DNA of 64,000 nucleotides from Calendula officinalis. Lineage: Eukaryota; Streptophyta; Magnoliopsida; Asterales; Asteraceae. The DNA lies in NCBI GenBank assembly GCA_963853835.1, contig OY970823.1, positions 48,211,808 to 48,275,807 on the forward strand. The letters are read 5' to 3'. Of the stretch, positions 55,145 to 64,000 are shown piece after piece (position 1 is the first letter of the stretch; each line of letters opens with the position of its first letter). Made by a program: the position numbers and the translations under genes. The notes below the pieces were generated by a model. It searched no databases and was not told the origin of the DNA. It was given only the letters and a program-made list of their open reading frames with translations.

Positions 55145-57367
55145 TGTTATTCCCGTGATAAGTGATTAAATACACTTATACGCTTTCACTGATCAAATAA
55201 AAATATGGTGACACTCAACAATCTTTTTAAACTTTTCTTTATTAATATTAATGATAAAACAAAGATACAAGTAGTTTGCGGAATAGCTAAGAATAAGAAT
55301 CCTAACTAAACTAGTTGTAAGAGGTAGACAATAACAAATACTATTTAAGACAAGTATAGATCAACAAATGATCAAGTACAAGACGAGACACCTTTGTTTC
55401 TAAGATTCAATTCTCAAATCAAGCAATAGAAGGTATCACTGGTTTTTCACACTTTGCTCAAAGGGTATTTTCTGATGAAGCTTTTAGCAAAGTGAGAACG
55501 TGTTGGGTGCACACTGTCACACCCCGCCAAAAATGAGTTTTATTTCATTTAAAATGTTTTGCGGAAGAACAGAGGTGTGACGTTCATGACAACATAACAA
55601 AAATTAAGTAAACAAACAACCACGCAAATAACAAATGAAAATAGTTTTACTTTCTAAAAATTGAAAGTTTCCAAAAATAGCAGTTCCTAACATTGTAATT
55701 GTTTGAAAATGAAATGATTGTTCGTAAACTTAATGTTTTATTCATGGCTCACGACAATCCACTTGCTCATATCCTCCAGTCTCACTGTGCTCCTAAATCA
55801 CCTGAAAAACATAAATATAAAAGGGTCAACAATAATGTTGAGTGAATCCACATGGTTATTGTTTATGGTAAAAGTATTGTGTTTGCTACACAAAATGATT
55901 ATTATGAACAATCAGGTACAACATGAATATGGGGATGCCAAGACCATATGGCCTTTGGCCATGGTCTCGGTTTCGAATATGAACCGAAAACAAAAGGAAA
56001 ACAAGAGGGAATCGAAACTACCTTGGGATCGTACGAACGGGGTCAAGAACAAATCCAAAAGGGTCCGGGTTTGCTTGGAATCGTACAAACTCGGGACTTG
56101 TTTGGGGTGCTTTGGCCGAAGTCAACAAAGAACAAAAGGATTCGGTGGTGGTGGTTATATAGTGGAAGAGATTAGGGTTAGGTGTAAGTTTTTGAGTCGT
56201 ATTAGGTTTCGTTTGAATAACAAATGGATAACAATAAAAAAGAAGGGATAAGGCCAACACCCCAAGGGGTGTTTTGGCCGAGATGGTCACGCAAGGGAGG
56301 GGGTGGCCGGCCACTTAGGTGGCCGGTCAATGGTTCGATGTGTCGAGTTTAAGGACTAGTTCATATCGAGTCACGTTTAATTAATTAAATTTGTTTATTG
56401 CGTAACTAATATAAAGTTACTATTTTTAGAAATGTTTTAGCTAAAGTGTATCACCATAAGTAAAATAATATGTTGTTTTGACTAAAATAGTCAAACACTG
56501 ATGTATGGTGTAAAAATAAATGTTTTGTTGTGTGTTTGGATGCCAGAAATAGAAATGTCTAAATATAGAAAAAATTCCTAAATAAGGAAAGTTTAGAATT
56601 GAAATGAGATTACATACCGGAAATATCAAGTTGTCACACACACAGAATTCGTTCGTTAAGTCTTCAACTTATAGTGTTTGAGAAGCGTGGCCGCTAAGGA
56701 ATGTAAGAACGAATCCACGTGTAAGGATTCCGTTGGTGCATAGGATATTTCATGCGACGAGCACTACTAACGGAATCCTCACAATACTTTCAGTCATTTT
56801 ATGATCGCCGATATCTTCTAGAAGATTTGCATAGGATTCCCTTTGTCGGCGACATACAAACTTGTGCTTTACTTGTGTCTATCTGTGACACTGAAACTTC
56901 AGGCCTTTGTACGCTTCAGATCCCCATGAGTCTTCAGTTACTCATGTTTCTTCAGATGGAAGACAGCTTCAGTGACTTTCACTAAGAGTTTTGCTTGGAG
57001 AAGTATTTGTCCTCAAGGCTCAGCGTTATTGTCAAGTGAACGTTGAACATGCTACAACTATCTGATCGGTTGATCAGTCTCTGATTTCGTACGGGGAGCT
57101 GATCATTGCTTCAGTTGAACGAGTTGAACCAACTTGGAATGTCTATTCCAATCCCAAAAGAACATTCCCTTATTCGCGACTTTGGTCACCAGGCTAAAGC
57201 CCCTCTCTGAGCTTGATCAAATAGTGTAGCCAGGTAACTGAAATCCGAACAGATCAGATTTAGTTACCCACAATCTGAAGAACTGATCTTTAGATTGTCT
57301 TATAACTATTTGCCTTTTTGTCTTCATTAAATCTCTTTTAGTGGGGGATGCTTTCAGCGACCCAACA
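55145..57367 (-). mobile_element. 5' LTR of the 19.2-kb element (with insertion)
   Basis: Homologous to 38176-39176 on either side of the solo LTR at 55515-56638. It has an extra ~100 bp at about 57120-57225 (around GAACGAGTTGAACCAACTTG). Confidence 0.85.
55515..56638. mobile_element. Solo LTR (probable Gypsy) inside the 5' LTR
   Basis: 1,124 bp from TGTCACACCCCGCC to AAGTTGTCACA, with the 5-bp TSD CACAC (55510-55514, 56639-56643). No internal domain. The TGTCACACCCC start is typical of plant Gypsy LTRs. Apparent ORFs within are not genes. Confidence 0.85.
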
Positions 57368-57558
57368 ATCTGTCAACAAGAAGAGAATATTCTGTTTTTA
57401 AAAAGAAGTTTTAGTTGAGTTAGTTATATAACTAATTGATATTCCTAGAAAAATGGAACAATTTTCACTAATGAAGGATTATTAGTGTATAATTTAATTA
57501 ATAATTTTATTTCAATACAGAATATTATCTTCTTATTGAGAGTATATAAGGCTGTCAT

Positions 57559-58408
57559 TAGGGGTGTTGATCGGATATATTTCTCGGGTAATTCGGATCG
57601 GGTAGTTCGGGTTTTTTCATATTTAAAAAATACCCGATACCGGAACCAAATGAAATTCAGAAATATGGGTATGGGTAGTTCGGGTAATAGGTCGAGTACG
57701 GGTATATCCATCAATACCCAATAATTTGTACACTTCTATTGTCGGCGACCACAATGCTTATATTTTGATCTTAATACACCATCTTTAGGCTTGTAAACAA
57801 ACCGAATGAACACGAACGAGCCTTGTTCGTGTCCGTTTGTTAAGGAAAAAAGTGTGCGTGAACGGTTCGCGAACACTTACCAAACGGATTTTTATATCTG
57901 TGTCTGTTTCTTAAGAAAATTAAGTGTTCACGAATGGTTCGTGATCAATTATCGTAAACGGAGATAAACATGCACATACAAATGAATCCTAACGAAAATT
58001 AAGTTGTTGTCGAGAATACTAGGCACGTAAACGAACCGGACGAACACGAACGGTCTTGTTCATGTTTGTTTATTTAATAAAATAAGGAATTAACTTTATA
58101 TTACTCAATGTTTTTTATAGTTAATAATTTAATCTTAATGGACCTTAACAAACAAAAACGAACGCTACATAACGAACTTAAACTAAAACTAACGAACTTA
58201 AAACTTAAATTCGGGTATTTGGGTATAACCGCCCACTTAAAATATTACCTTATACCCGACCGCTTTATTTTCGGGTTACCCGATACCCAAATGTTTCTAC
58301 CCGATACCCAAATGTTTCTACCCGATACCCGAACTACCCGGCCCAATCTACCCGAATTCGAAACAGGTCGGGCGGGTAGAATGATTTTTGGTTATTTTCG
58401 AGAGCCTA
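57559..58408. mobile_element. hAT-type MITE rich in ACCCGATACCC motifs
   Basis: 850 bp starting TAGGGGTGTTGATCGG and ending AGAGCCTA (reversed TAGGCTCT), flanked by a perfect 8-bp TSD, GCTGTCAT (57551-57558, 58409-58416). Inner parts carry CGGGTAATTCGG/ACCCGAACTACCCG motifs, and a separate GAACACGAACGAGCC repeat block at about 57789-58060 may be a nested element. No transposase. Confidence 0.8.
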
Positions 58409-58569
58409 GCTGTCATTATCAAAATCCCTACTATATAAGAAAATTACAATGCTCAGACCCGATTACAGTCGGCAAATGTAAACCAATTGCAAGACCCGAT
58501 AAAATGTATTCTGCAATTGTGTAAAAGATTACCCTTTTGTGGGTGCTCTGATTTTATGCACCACCAACT

Positions 58570-58635
58570 AGGGGCGCCCAAATAGTCAACTCGACCCGAC
58601 CCGAACCCGACTATGCTAGTCGGTCGGATGTACTT
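58570..58635 (+). mobile_element. Truncated hAT-type MITE end
   Basis: TAGGGGCGCCCAAATAGTCA followed by ACTCGACCCGACCCG resembles the left end of the element at 37459. It breaks off at about 58635, at the junction with Copia debris. Confidence 0.5.
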
Positions 58636-59330
58636 GGGTCCTTGTCTCATTGGTTCAAGAGTTTTGTCTTATTGGGTTTACATTGAAAACGTTTTTTAAT
58701 GAGACGCTAAATGTATCTCACTCTCACTAAGAATTGTTTAAATCAGGGGAGTATCCAGTTGAATAGTTGTTGACCATTGTGCACTCTTTTGTGCTTCGTT
58801 AGAGTTATTTGTCACACTGAGTTTTCTCTAAATAACATTCTAATGAGACACACTATATATGTTTCCTTCCTCATTCAAGACATCCAGATCGTACTCTTTT
58901 GTCATTCGACCAGAGTTTTGTCTAGAAGGGTTTTCTCTGAAAATGTATTTTTAACAAGACGAATGTCTGATGGATTGTCTGAAGATACAAGATGAAAAAG
59001 TGCAACTATGATTCGACGCAAATCCAAACAACCAAGGGGGAGTGTTGTAACTCATACGTGGTTGATTATATATAACATATTCATAAGTAGACATTATGTA
59101 TCTTCATAAGTAGACTTTATGTACATAAAATCTACAACCAAACTTTACCCTATACATATGGATGTTATGTACTTGTTTCCTAGTATCATTTGACATCTCT
59201 TGTATCCTTTTTACTATATTGTAATTTGTAACACACAAACATGTTTGATAAAAATGTTGTATTGATTCTTTAAAATGAGTTAATTGATTAACAACAAATA
59301 TGTCATTCTCAATCGACATTAAACGTCAAT
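58636..59330 (+). mobile_element. Copia 3' end: untranslated region, polypurine tract and partial LTR
   Basis: GTTTTGTCTAGAAGGGTTTT-type sequence and a polypurine tract AACCAAGGGGGAG ending at 59042 are typical of plant Copia 3' UTRs. An LTR beginning TGTTGTAACTCATACGTGG starts at 59043; its 3' end is not certain. The coding region is absent. Confidence 0.6.
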
Positions 59331-59747
59331 ACTGTGTTAGACTTTTGATGCCAATGGTAAACATATCTGGATTCGTTGTATACAAAAATCAAAAGGAATC
59401 TTGATGAAATAAATATGGTCCCCATTTTTAATTAATAGTCGTACACTATTCTTTTTTTTATATTAGGTGTTATACTTTTGAGTGGAACTCAAATCAAAAT
59501 TATATTAACTTGGAAAGTTTGATTTTGGTCAAACCTACGAAAATTATATTCGTCACATGTAAAATAAGATACTAAAATAAAATCCATTCTGGTCCTTTCA
59601 AAAAGATTCTGATTAATATATATATTTTTCCTCTTAAAATAATTGATCAACCATAGAAGGTGAAGTGTATAAGGTGGCTTTTGCTTCCATGTTTTTCATC
59701 AACACACCTTAAAAGTGAAATAGTTTTAGAGGTCAGATTAGACATAT
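59331..59747 (+). promoter_or_regulatory. Upstream region of the second transporter gene
   Basis: AT-rich sequence before the ATG at 59748, so the promoter and 5' UTR should lie here. TATATATATTT at about 59615 could be a TATA element. No specific sites are claimed. Confidence 0.35.
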
Positions 59748-62700
59748 ATGGCGGATGAAGTTGGTTTAGAAAACAGGATTCATATTTTGGATGATGAAGG
59801 TGAAATCGTAAGCAAGCGTATGCCGGATAACTACTTAAATACGGTTGAATCGGAACAAAGTGATTCAAAGGACGGCCGGAATGGAATCAGAATCAACCAA
59901 CAACTTGATGATTGGCTTCTAATCACCGAATCAAGAAATGGGAATTCCTGGACTTCGACCTTTCATTTGCTATGCTCCGGAATCGGAACCCAAACACTCT
60001 TTCTCCCTCTTGCATTCGTGTACCTTGGCTGGTAATTAAGCGCCCTTTATACATTTTTTACTCAGATATTTTAGCGACAATTTTCATAAATTATGGATGA
60101 TGAAGGTCAAATCGCTAAAAAGATGTGTAACTTTAAGTATAATTACATATCTTTTTATACATTATGAAATGTTTTCATGATAAAAAAAATTGCATCATAG
60201 AGTAGTCATGTGTGATGGTTAATATGTAACATGTATATGAAGTTTTGAAGTCTTAGGGCCCGTTTAGCATGCCGTAATTTTTTGTTTTGGAATTCAGTTA
60301 TGAAGGCTTCGTAACTGAATTCCTTTACGTGTTTGGTTACAAATTTTTTAGTTGTAATTCATATCCATACTTATGTATTTTTTTTTAAAAAAAATTTTTT
60401 GATTCTTTTTTAAAATTTTATTATTTATTTTAAATTTTAATTATTTTTTTTCTTTTTAATTATTATTTTTTTAATTTTTTTAAACAAATTTTTTTAAATA
60501 TTTAGTTTTGTTATTTTATTTTAATTATTTTATACTATTTTATATTTTTGAACGATTTAAAAAACTGAATGATACCAAAATATTCAAATTTGTTAGTTCA
60601 CTAAAGAACCGTAATTTAATTCATAGGGTGTCGGGACGGATTTCAATTAAAACGAATATCGTATTTTGAAATTACGTCGTAATTGAATTACGAAAAAAAG
60701 TTCATCCAAACACCCCTCTGTAATGTAATTGAATTACAATTACAGAGGATTACAGAGAATTACGTCAAAACAAACGGGACCTTAGACTACTCATAATAGG
60801 TGACCAAACATGTCGGTCGCCCTACCTCTGACCGCGTCCCTCTCATTACATGACCAAAGGTCGACGCGTCCCCCCTCAATTCCTTCTGTTTAGTCGCTGA
60901 TCAGGAGAACATAATTATTGTGAGGGATAATTTGGTGTGAGTTTAATCACAATATGAGGGTTTGGTTATATGTTTTGTCTGTAGATTGGAGAGTAAAAAC
61001 TGAGGTGACATTGACATGACATTGATAACAACATAGGTTTAGTTACCATTATGCATAGTTTTACGCATTGTTCTAAAAAGCGCGGCGCCTAATAAAATTA
61101 GAATTTTTTATGTTTAAGGCTATGCGGTATGGGTCCATGGCGTGGCCATGGGTGGTGATGTGGAGGTGAGGTGGAGATGAGGTGGAGGGTCCACACCGTG
61201 GAGGAAAGTTTGAACACCACCCCCCCTCCACATGTGGAGGCAAGGCGTGGTGGAACCATGGCCACAACCACGGTTTGAAACATGCGTGGAGGGAGTATGT
61301 GTGAGTGATATGGTGGGGCCATTTTCACATGCAAGAATGGTGTGGAGGGGTGGTGTTCATTTTTTTTGGTGTGGTGTGGTGAGTTGCCACATGGGACATG
61401 GATCGGTGTGGGGAGTGGTGTCCCATACCGCATAGCCTAAGTGATAAAAGAATGAATGCACCAGAAGTGAAGAAGTGTGAAAATATTAGTGGTATGGGTG
61501 AATCATGTAATTCTCGTCATAGACAAATGCAATAGAGTATTTGTCGTTTAAAAAATCATGTAATTTTCGTAACGTCAACAATTTAACATATTTTTAAAAT
61601 TTAAATCGAAATACTTTTATATAAGAAAAACAACAAAATAGTATGCATTTTATTATAGTATTAGGGATTAAAATACTAACCACACATGACTAGTTTTAAA
61701 ATTAGGTGATATTTGGTATATAGACAGACCTACACTAGACAGACCTACACTAGACATTTACAAATGGGCTTATATAATATTAAATACATATCATCTAATA
61801 CTTTGATTCTATCCAAGAAAATAAATATTTTTGGAGTTAGCTGTTTTTCACTGATTAATTTGTATCGTACACTCTTTTCCGTTGCAGGTTTTGGGGGATT
61901 TTGTGTCTATGCGTTGCATTTGTATGGCAGCTCTATACCATAGGGTTGCTAGTCAATCTTCATGAATGCGTCCCCAATACTCGATACAATCGGTACCTTC
62001 AGCTCTCCATGGTTGCCTTTGGTACGTACTGTCAGGATCGAATAACTTAATCAAGTTATTAGAAACCCAGATCTACTAACACAAGAAGTTACAGCGGATT
62101 AACACTTATGTTATTAGATTAAGAACAATGTAAACTGCAATTGAATAAGAATAAAACGAAAAACACAGTTTATCACAAAAAGCTTCAATGTATTAATTCG
62201 TTCGATCAATACACGTACATTTACAATTCATAAGGAACTATATATAATAGTCCTTGAAGCCTAAATTATTAACCTAGTTATTCTAGGAATCGATTACAAT
62301 TGAATTACATAAAGATTTACATTCCGTAACTAACTCTACCAGAATCTCGGACTTGGTCTGTTCAAGATATGCTCATCAGTAGTAAATCAGATCATCAGTA
62401 GTATTTGCCTTTAGCAGTAGTAACTTCGAGATCAGTAGTAACTTGCATTCTTCAGTAGTAATTCAATTATCAGTAGTAGATCGTTTATGTTCCAACACGT
62501 ACGTATATCAAGATGATCTGTTATGTAGACTAAAAAATGATAATATAGATTGAACCTGTTGATTCAATGAATACTAGGACAATCTAACAAAAACCACATT
62601 GATTTAAGAATTAAATGTGATTAGCCTTCAAAACTTGTTCACCAAAAGGACACAATTTTGGGAGAGATAAATCAATTTTCACAAAAACTTCAAGTGATTT

Positions 62701-63887
62701 TTCATTCATGTAAATACACTTAAAAGATGGCCTACAATTTCAAATGAGCAAAAAAACAAATGGGCTATAAATTGCGCATAAAAAAAAGTCCAACATTATA
62801 ACGAAAAAACATAAAATGCAACTAAGTGTCCAAAAACGGCGTTTTTGGGCAGGAAATTTCGGTAAACCACCTACGGCGGGATTTTCATGTCATAGCCTTT
62901 CGCAAGCTTCAAATTGTTACTCGTGGGCCTGAAACAGAGTCCTGACGTAAAATTTATACCCTTTTCAGTGGAGCCTTTTTTACACGATTATGGGCTTCAA
63001 GAAACGCAAGGGCCCACACCTATATCATTGGGCTTGCATCAATCTACCTCAAGACATAGATAAACTGCATGCCTAAATTTATTAATTTTCTTGTGAATGG
63101 ATTTTGTAGGTGAAAGACTAGGGAAAATGTTAGCCATTTTTCCGGTGTTGTATCTTGCAGGGGGTACATGCGTCATGTTTATAATCACCGGAGGTGGAAC
63201 CTTGAAACTATTCTATCAACTTTTGTGTGAAGATTGCTCTTCCAAACATCCTTTAACAACTACAGAATGGTTTTTAGTTTTCATTTGTTTAGCAATTCTT
63301 GTTTCCCTCTTTTGCCCGAATTTGCATTCATTAGCTTTGATATCTTTCCTCGGATCGATCGTGAACGTTGGATATTGTACCATATTATGGATATTCTTGG
63401 TTGGTAAAGGTAGATTAGATGACACTGTTTATGACCCATCAAAAGTTGTCACTTCTGAAATTGGTAGAACCCGAAGCATTTTGAGTGCACTCGGGATCAT
63501 TGCCCTGTCATTTAGAGGCCATAATGTGGTGTTAGAGATACAGGTACATTTATTTTAACACAACAGAAAGCACTTCAAGTAACATAATATACATCTATTA
63601 TAGTAATTTGTATAACATATTAAAGAAATAAATCAATAATTATGGTGTTTGAAGTGATTTATGTGGTGTTGAAATCAATAATACGCGTGTTATGGTCTTT
63701 GAAACCCAAAATCAACATGCTAATCAAACTAGTGACATATCTTCTCTTGTTACAGGCTACAATTCCATCAACCTCAAATCGCCCGTCATCAAAATTCATG
63801 TGGAAAGGAGTGGTCGCTTCGTATCTTATTATCGCGCTGTGTTTCTTTCCGGTAGCAATTGTTGGATATTGGACGTTTGGAAACAAG
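59748..63887 (+). CDS. LHT-like amino-acid transporter, second copy (incomplete at window edge)
   Basis: Exons 59748-60031, 61888-62021, 63110-63543 and 63756-63887 join in frame to 328 residues; at least one further exon lies beyond the window. The protein is close to the 33.8-kb gene: EVGLENRIHILDDEGEIVSK at the start, DDWLLITESRNGNSWTSTFH, LFLPLAFVYLGW, CVAFVWQLYTIGLLVNLHE, FGERLGKMLAIFPVLYLAGG, GIIALSFRGHNVVLEIQ and FFPVAIVGYWTFGNK. Exon 2 is 134 bp in both genes. Differences: an extra 212-bp intron after LEIQ, and very long introns 1 (1,856 bp) and 2 (1,088 bp) caused by MITE and solo-LTR insertions. No stop in the visible part, so it may be functional if the introns are spliced. Predicted proton-coupled amino-acid uptake; substrate unknown. 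Confidence 0.9.
60256..60781. mobile_element. Tourist-type MITE in intron 1 of the second transporter
   Basis: 526 bp; ends GGGCCCGTTT (left) and GGTCCCGTTTG (right, reversed), flanked by TTA (60253-60255, 60782-60784), which fits PIF/Harbinger MITEs. Inner regions contain GTAATTGAATTAC-like inverted motifs. Confidence 0.75.
61118..61437. mobile_element. Tourist-type MITE (GTGTGG-rich) in intron 1
   Basis: 320 bp; near-perfect TIR GGCTATGCGGTATGGG at both ends, flanked by TAA (61115-61117, 61438-61440). The interior is rich in GTGGAGG/CCACACC. Open frames inside are composition artefacts. Confidence 0.8.
61722..61751. repeat. 15-bp tandem duplication
   Basis: AGACAGACCTACACT occurs twice in succession in intron 1. 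Too short to interpret. Confidence 0.8.
62030..62497 (-). mobile_element. Solo LTR (probable Copia) in intron 2 of the second transporter
   Basis: 468 bp bounded by TGTCAGGATC and GTTCCAACA (reversed: TGTTGGAACATAAACG to CCTGACA), with the 5-bp TSD CGTAC (62025-62029, 62498-62502). It contains repeated ATCAGTAGTA motifs. The insertion point is 8 nt past the exon 2 boundary, yet the donor GTACGTAC is kept. No internal domain. Confidence 0.88.
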
Positions 63888-64000
63888 GTTAGCAATATTG
63901 CCAATATCTAAAAATGTTGGAGTATATTTAGCATCAATGATGTATTGAATACTCCCAAATAGGGTTGTAAATGAGCTGAGGTCGTGCTGGACTATGTTCG
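63888..64000 (+). other. Start of the next intron of the second transporter gene
   Basis: Follows the donor GTTAGC after the GNK codons. In the first paralogue the same position is an intron leading to IPVNGGILMALP. The matching exon is not in the window. Confidence 0.7.

Larger units (their letters stand above)
38176..57367 (-). mobile_element. 19.2-kb pol-less LTR retrotransposon (SIRE/Maximus-like), with nested insertions
   Basis: Minus orientation. LTRs at 38176-39176 and 55145-57367 (the latter with a 1.1-kb insertion) are bounded by TGTT and AACA, and the whole is flanked by the 5-bp TSD ATCTG (38171-38175, 57368-57372). The minus-strand polypurine tract AAATAGGGGGCAT precedes the 3' LTR; a degenerate primer-binding site TTGTATCAGAGC lies at 55131-55142. 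Interior: gag (55084 and 47015-44736) and a second long ORF (43011-39579). No protease, integrase, reverse transcriptase or RNase H was recognised, so it is non-autonomous. Nested: a Copia (47016-55070), an LTR-like remnant (about 39978-41372) and a solo LTR (55515-56638). Confidence 0.87.

Noticed and set aside
55718..56314. Open frames inside the solo LTR
   Set aside because: No domain or conservation recognised; the region is fully explained as an LTR with TSD.
61073..61435. Open frames rich in His/Pro or Gly/Trp
   Set aside because: They cover a GTGG-rich Tourist MITE with clear TIRs inside an intron.

Overview
This window is plant nuclear DNA from a eudicot, probably Asteraceae. The family-level guess rests on the style of the retrotransposons and on gene similarity recalled from memory, so it is not proven. 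Evidence for a plant nuclear genome: spliced genes with GT/AG introns, a PPR-SMR gene, a GDSL esterase/lipase, a DCAF8-type WD40 gene, two LHT-like amino-acid transporter genes, and dense Mutator, hAT, PIF/Harbinger, Stowaway, Copia and probable Gypsy sequences. No prokaryotic, organellar or viral segment was seen.

Layout. 1-4.8 kb: a Mutator-like element carrying a captured SPX4-like first exon, then a two-exon PPR-SMR gene (minus strand), then hAT-type and Stowaway MITEs. 5.0-10.4 kb: five nearly identical tandem copies of a roughly 1,020-bp unit. 10.75-12.13 kb: a second Mutator-like element, carrying a PUB8-like U-box/ARM gene fragment, about 200 bp upstream of a four-exon DCAF8-like gene (12.3-14.8 kb, plus). 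15.9-18.0 kb: a four-exon GDSL gene (minus). 18-20.9 kb: intergenic. 20.9-33.4 kb: the 3' part of an old Copia element holding (i) a pol-less Copia element whose 5' LTR contains a 2.3-kb probable Gypsy solo LTR and (ii) a nearly intact PIF/Harbinger transposon with both genes. 33.8-36.3 kb: a complete four-exon LHT-like transporter gene (plus). 38.2-57.4 kb: a 19.2-kb LTR retrotransposon with a 5-bp TSD, a SIRE/Maximus-like gag and an extra ORF but no recognisable pol, itself holding a second pol-less Copia element, an LTR-like remnant and a solo LTR. 57.5-59.3 kb: hAT and Copia debris. 59.7 kb to the window edge: a second LHT-like gene, incomplete, whose first two introns are swollen by two MITEs and a solo LTR.

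How it works together. The five host genes are unrelated housekeeping or metabolic genes; only the two transporters are related (same strand, 26 kb apart, a dispersed tandem duplication). Most of the rest is layered transposon insertion, and target-site duplications (TSDs) let the order be read. The most interesting material is: two gene-capturing Mutator-like elements that share terminal sequence; two pol-less Copia elements with different LTRs and gags but a homologous leader containing a repeated GATAATCGGGAGTC motif; the nearly intact Harbinger element; and intron differences between the transporter paralogues.
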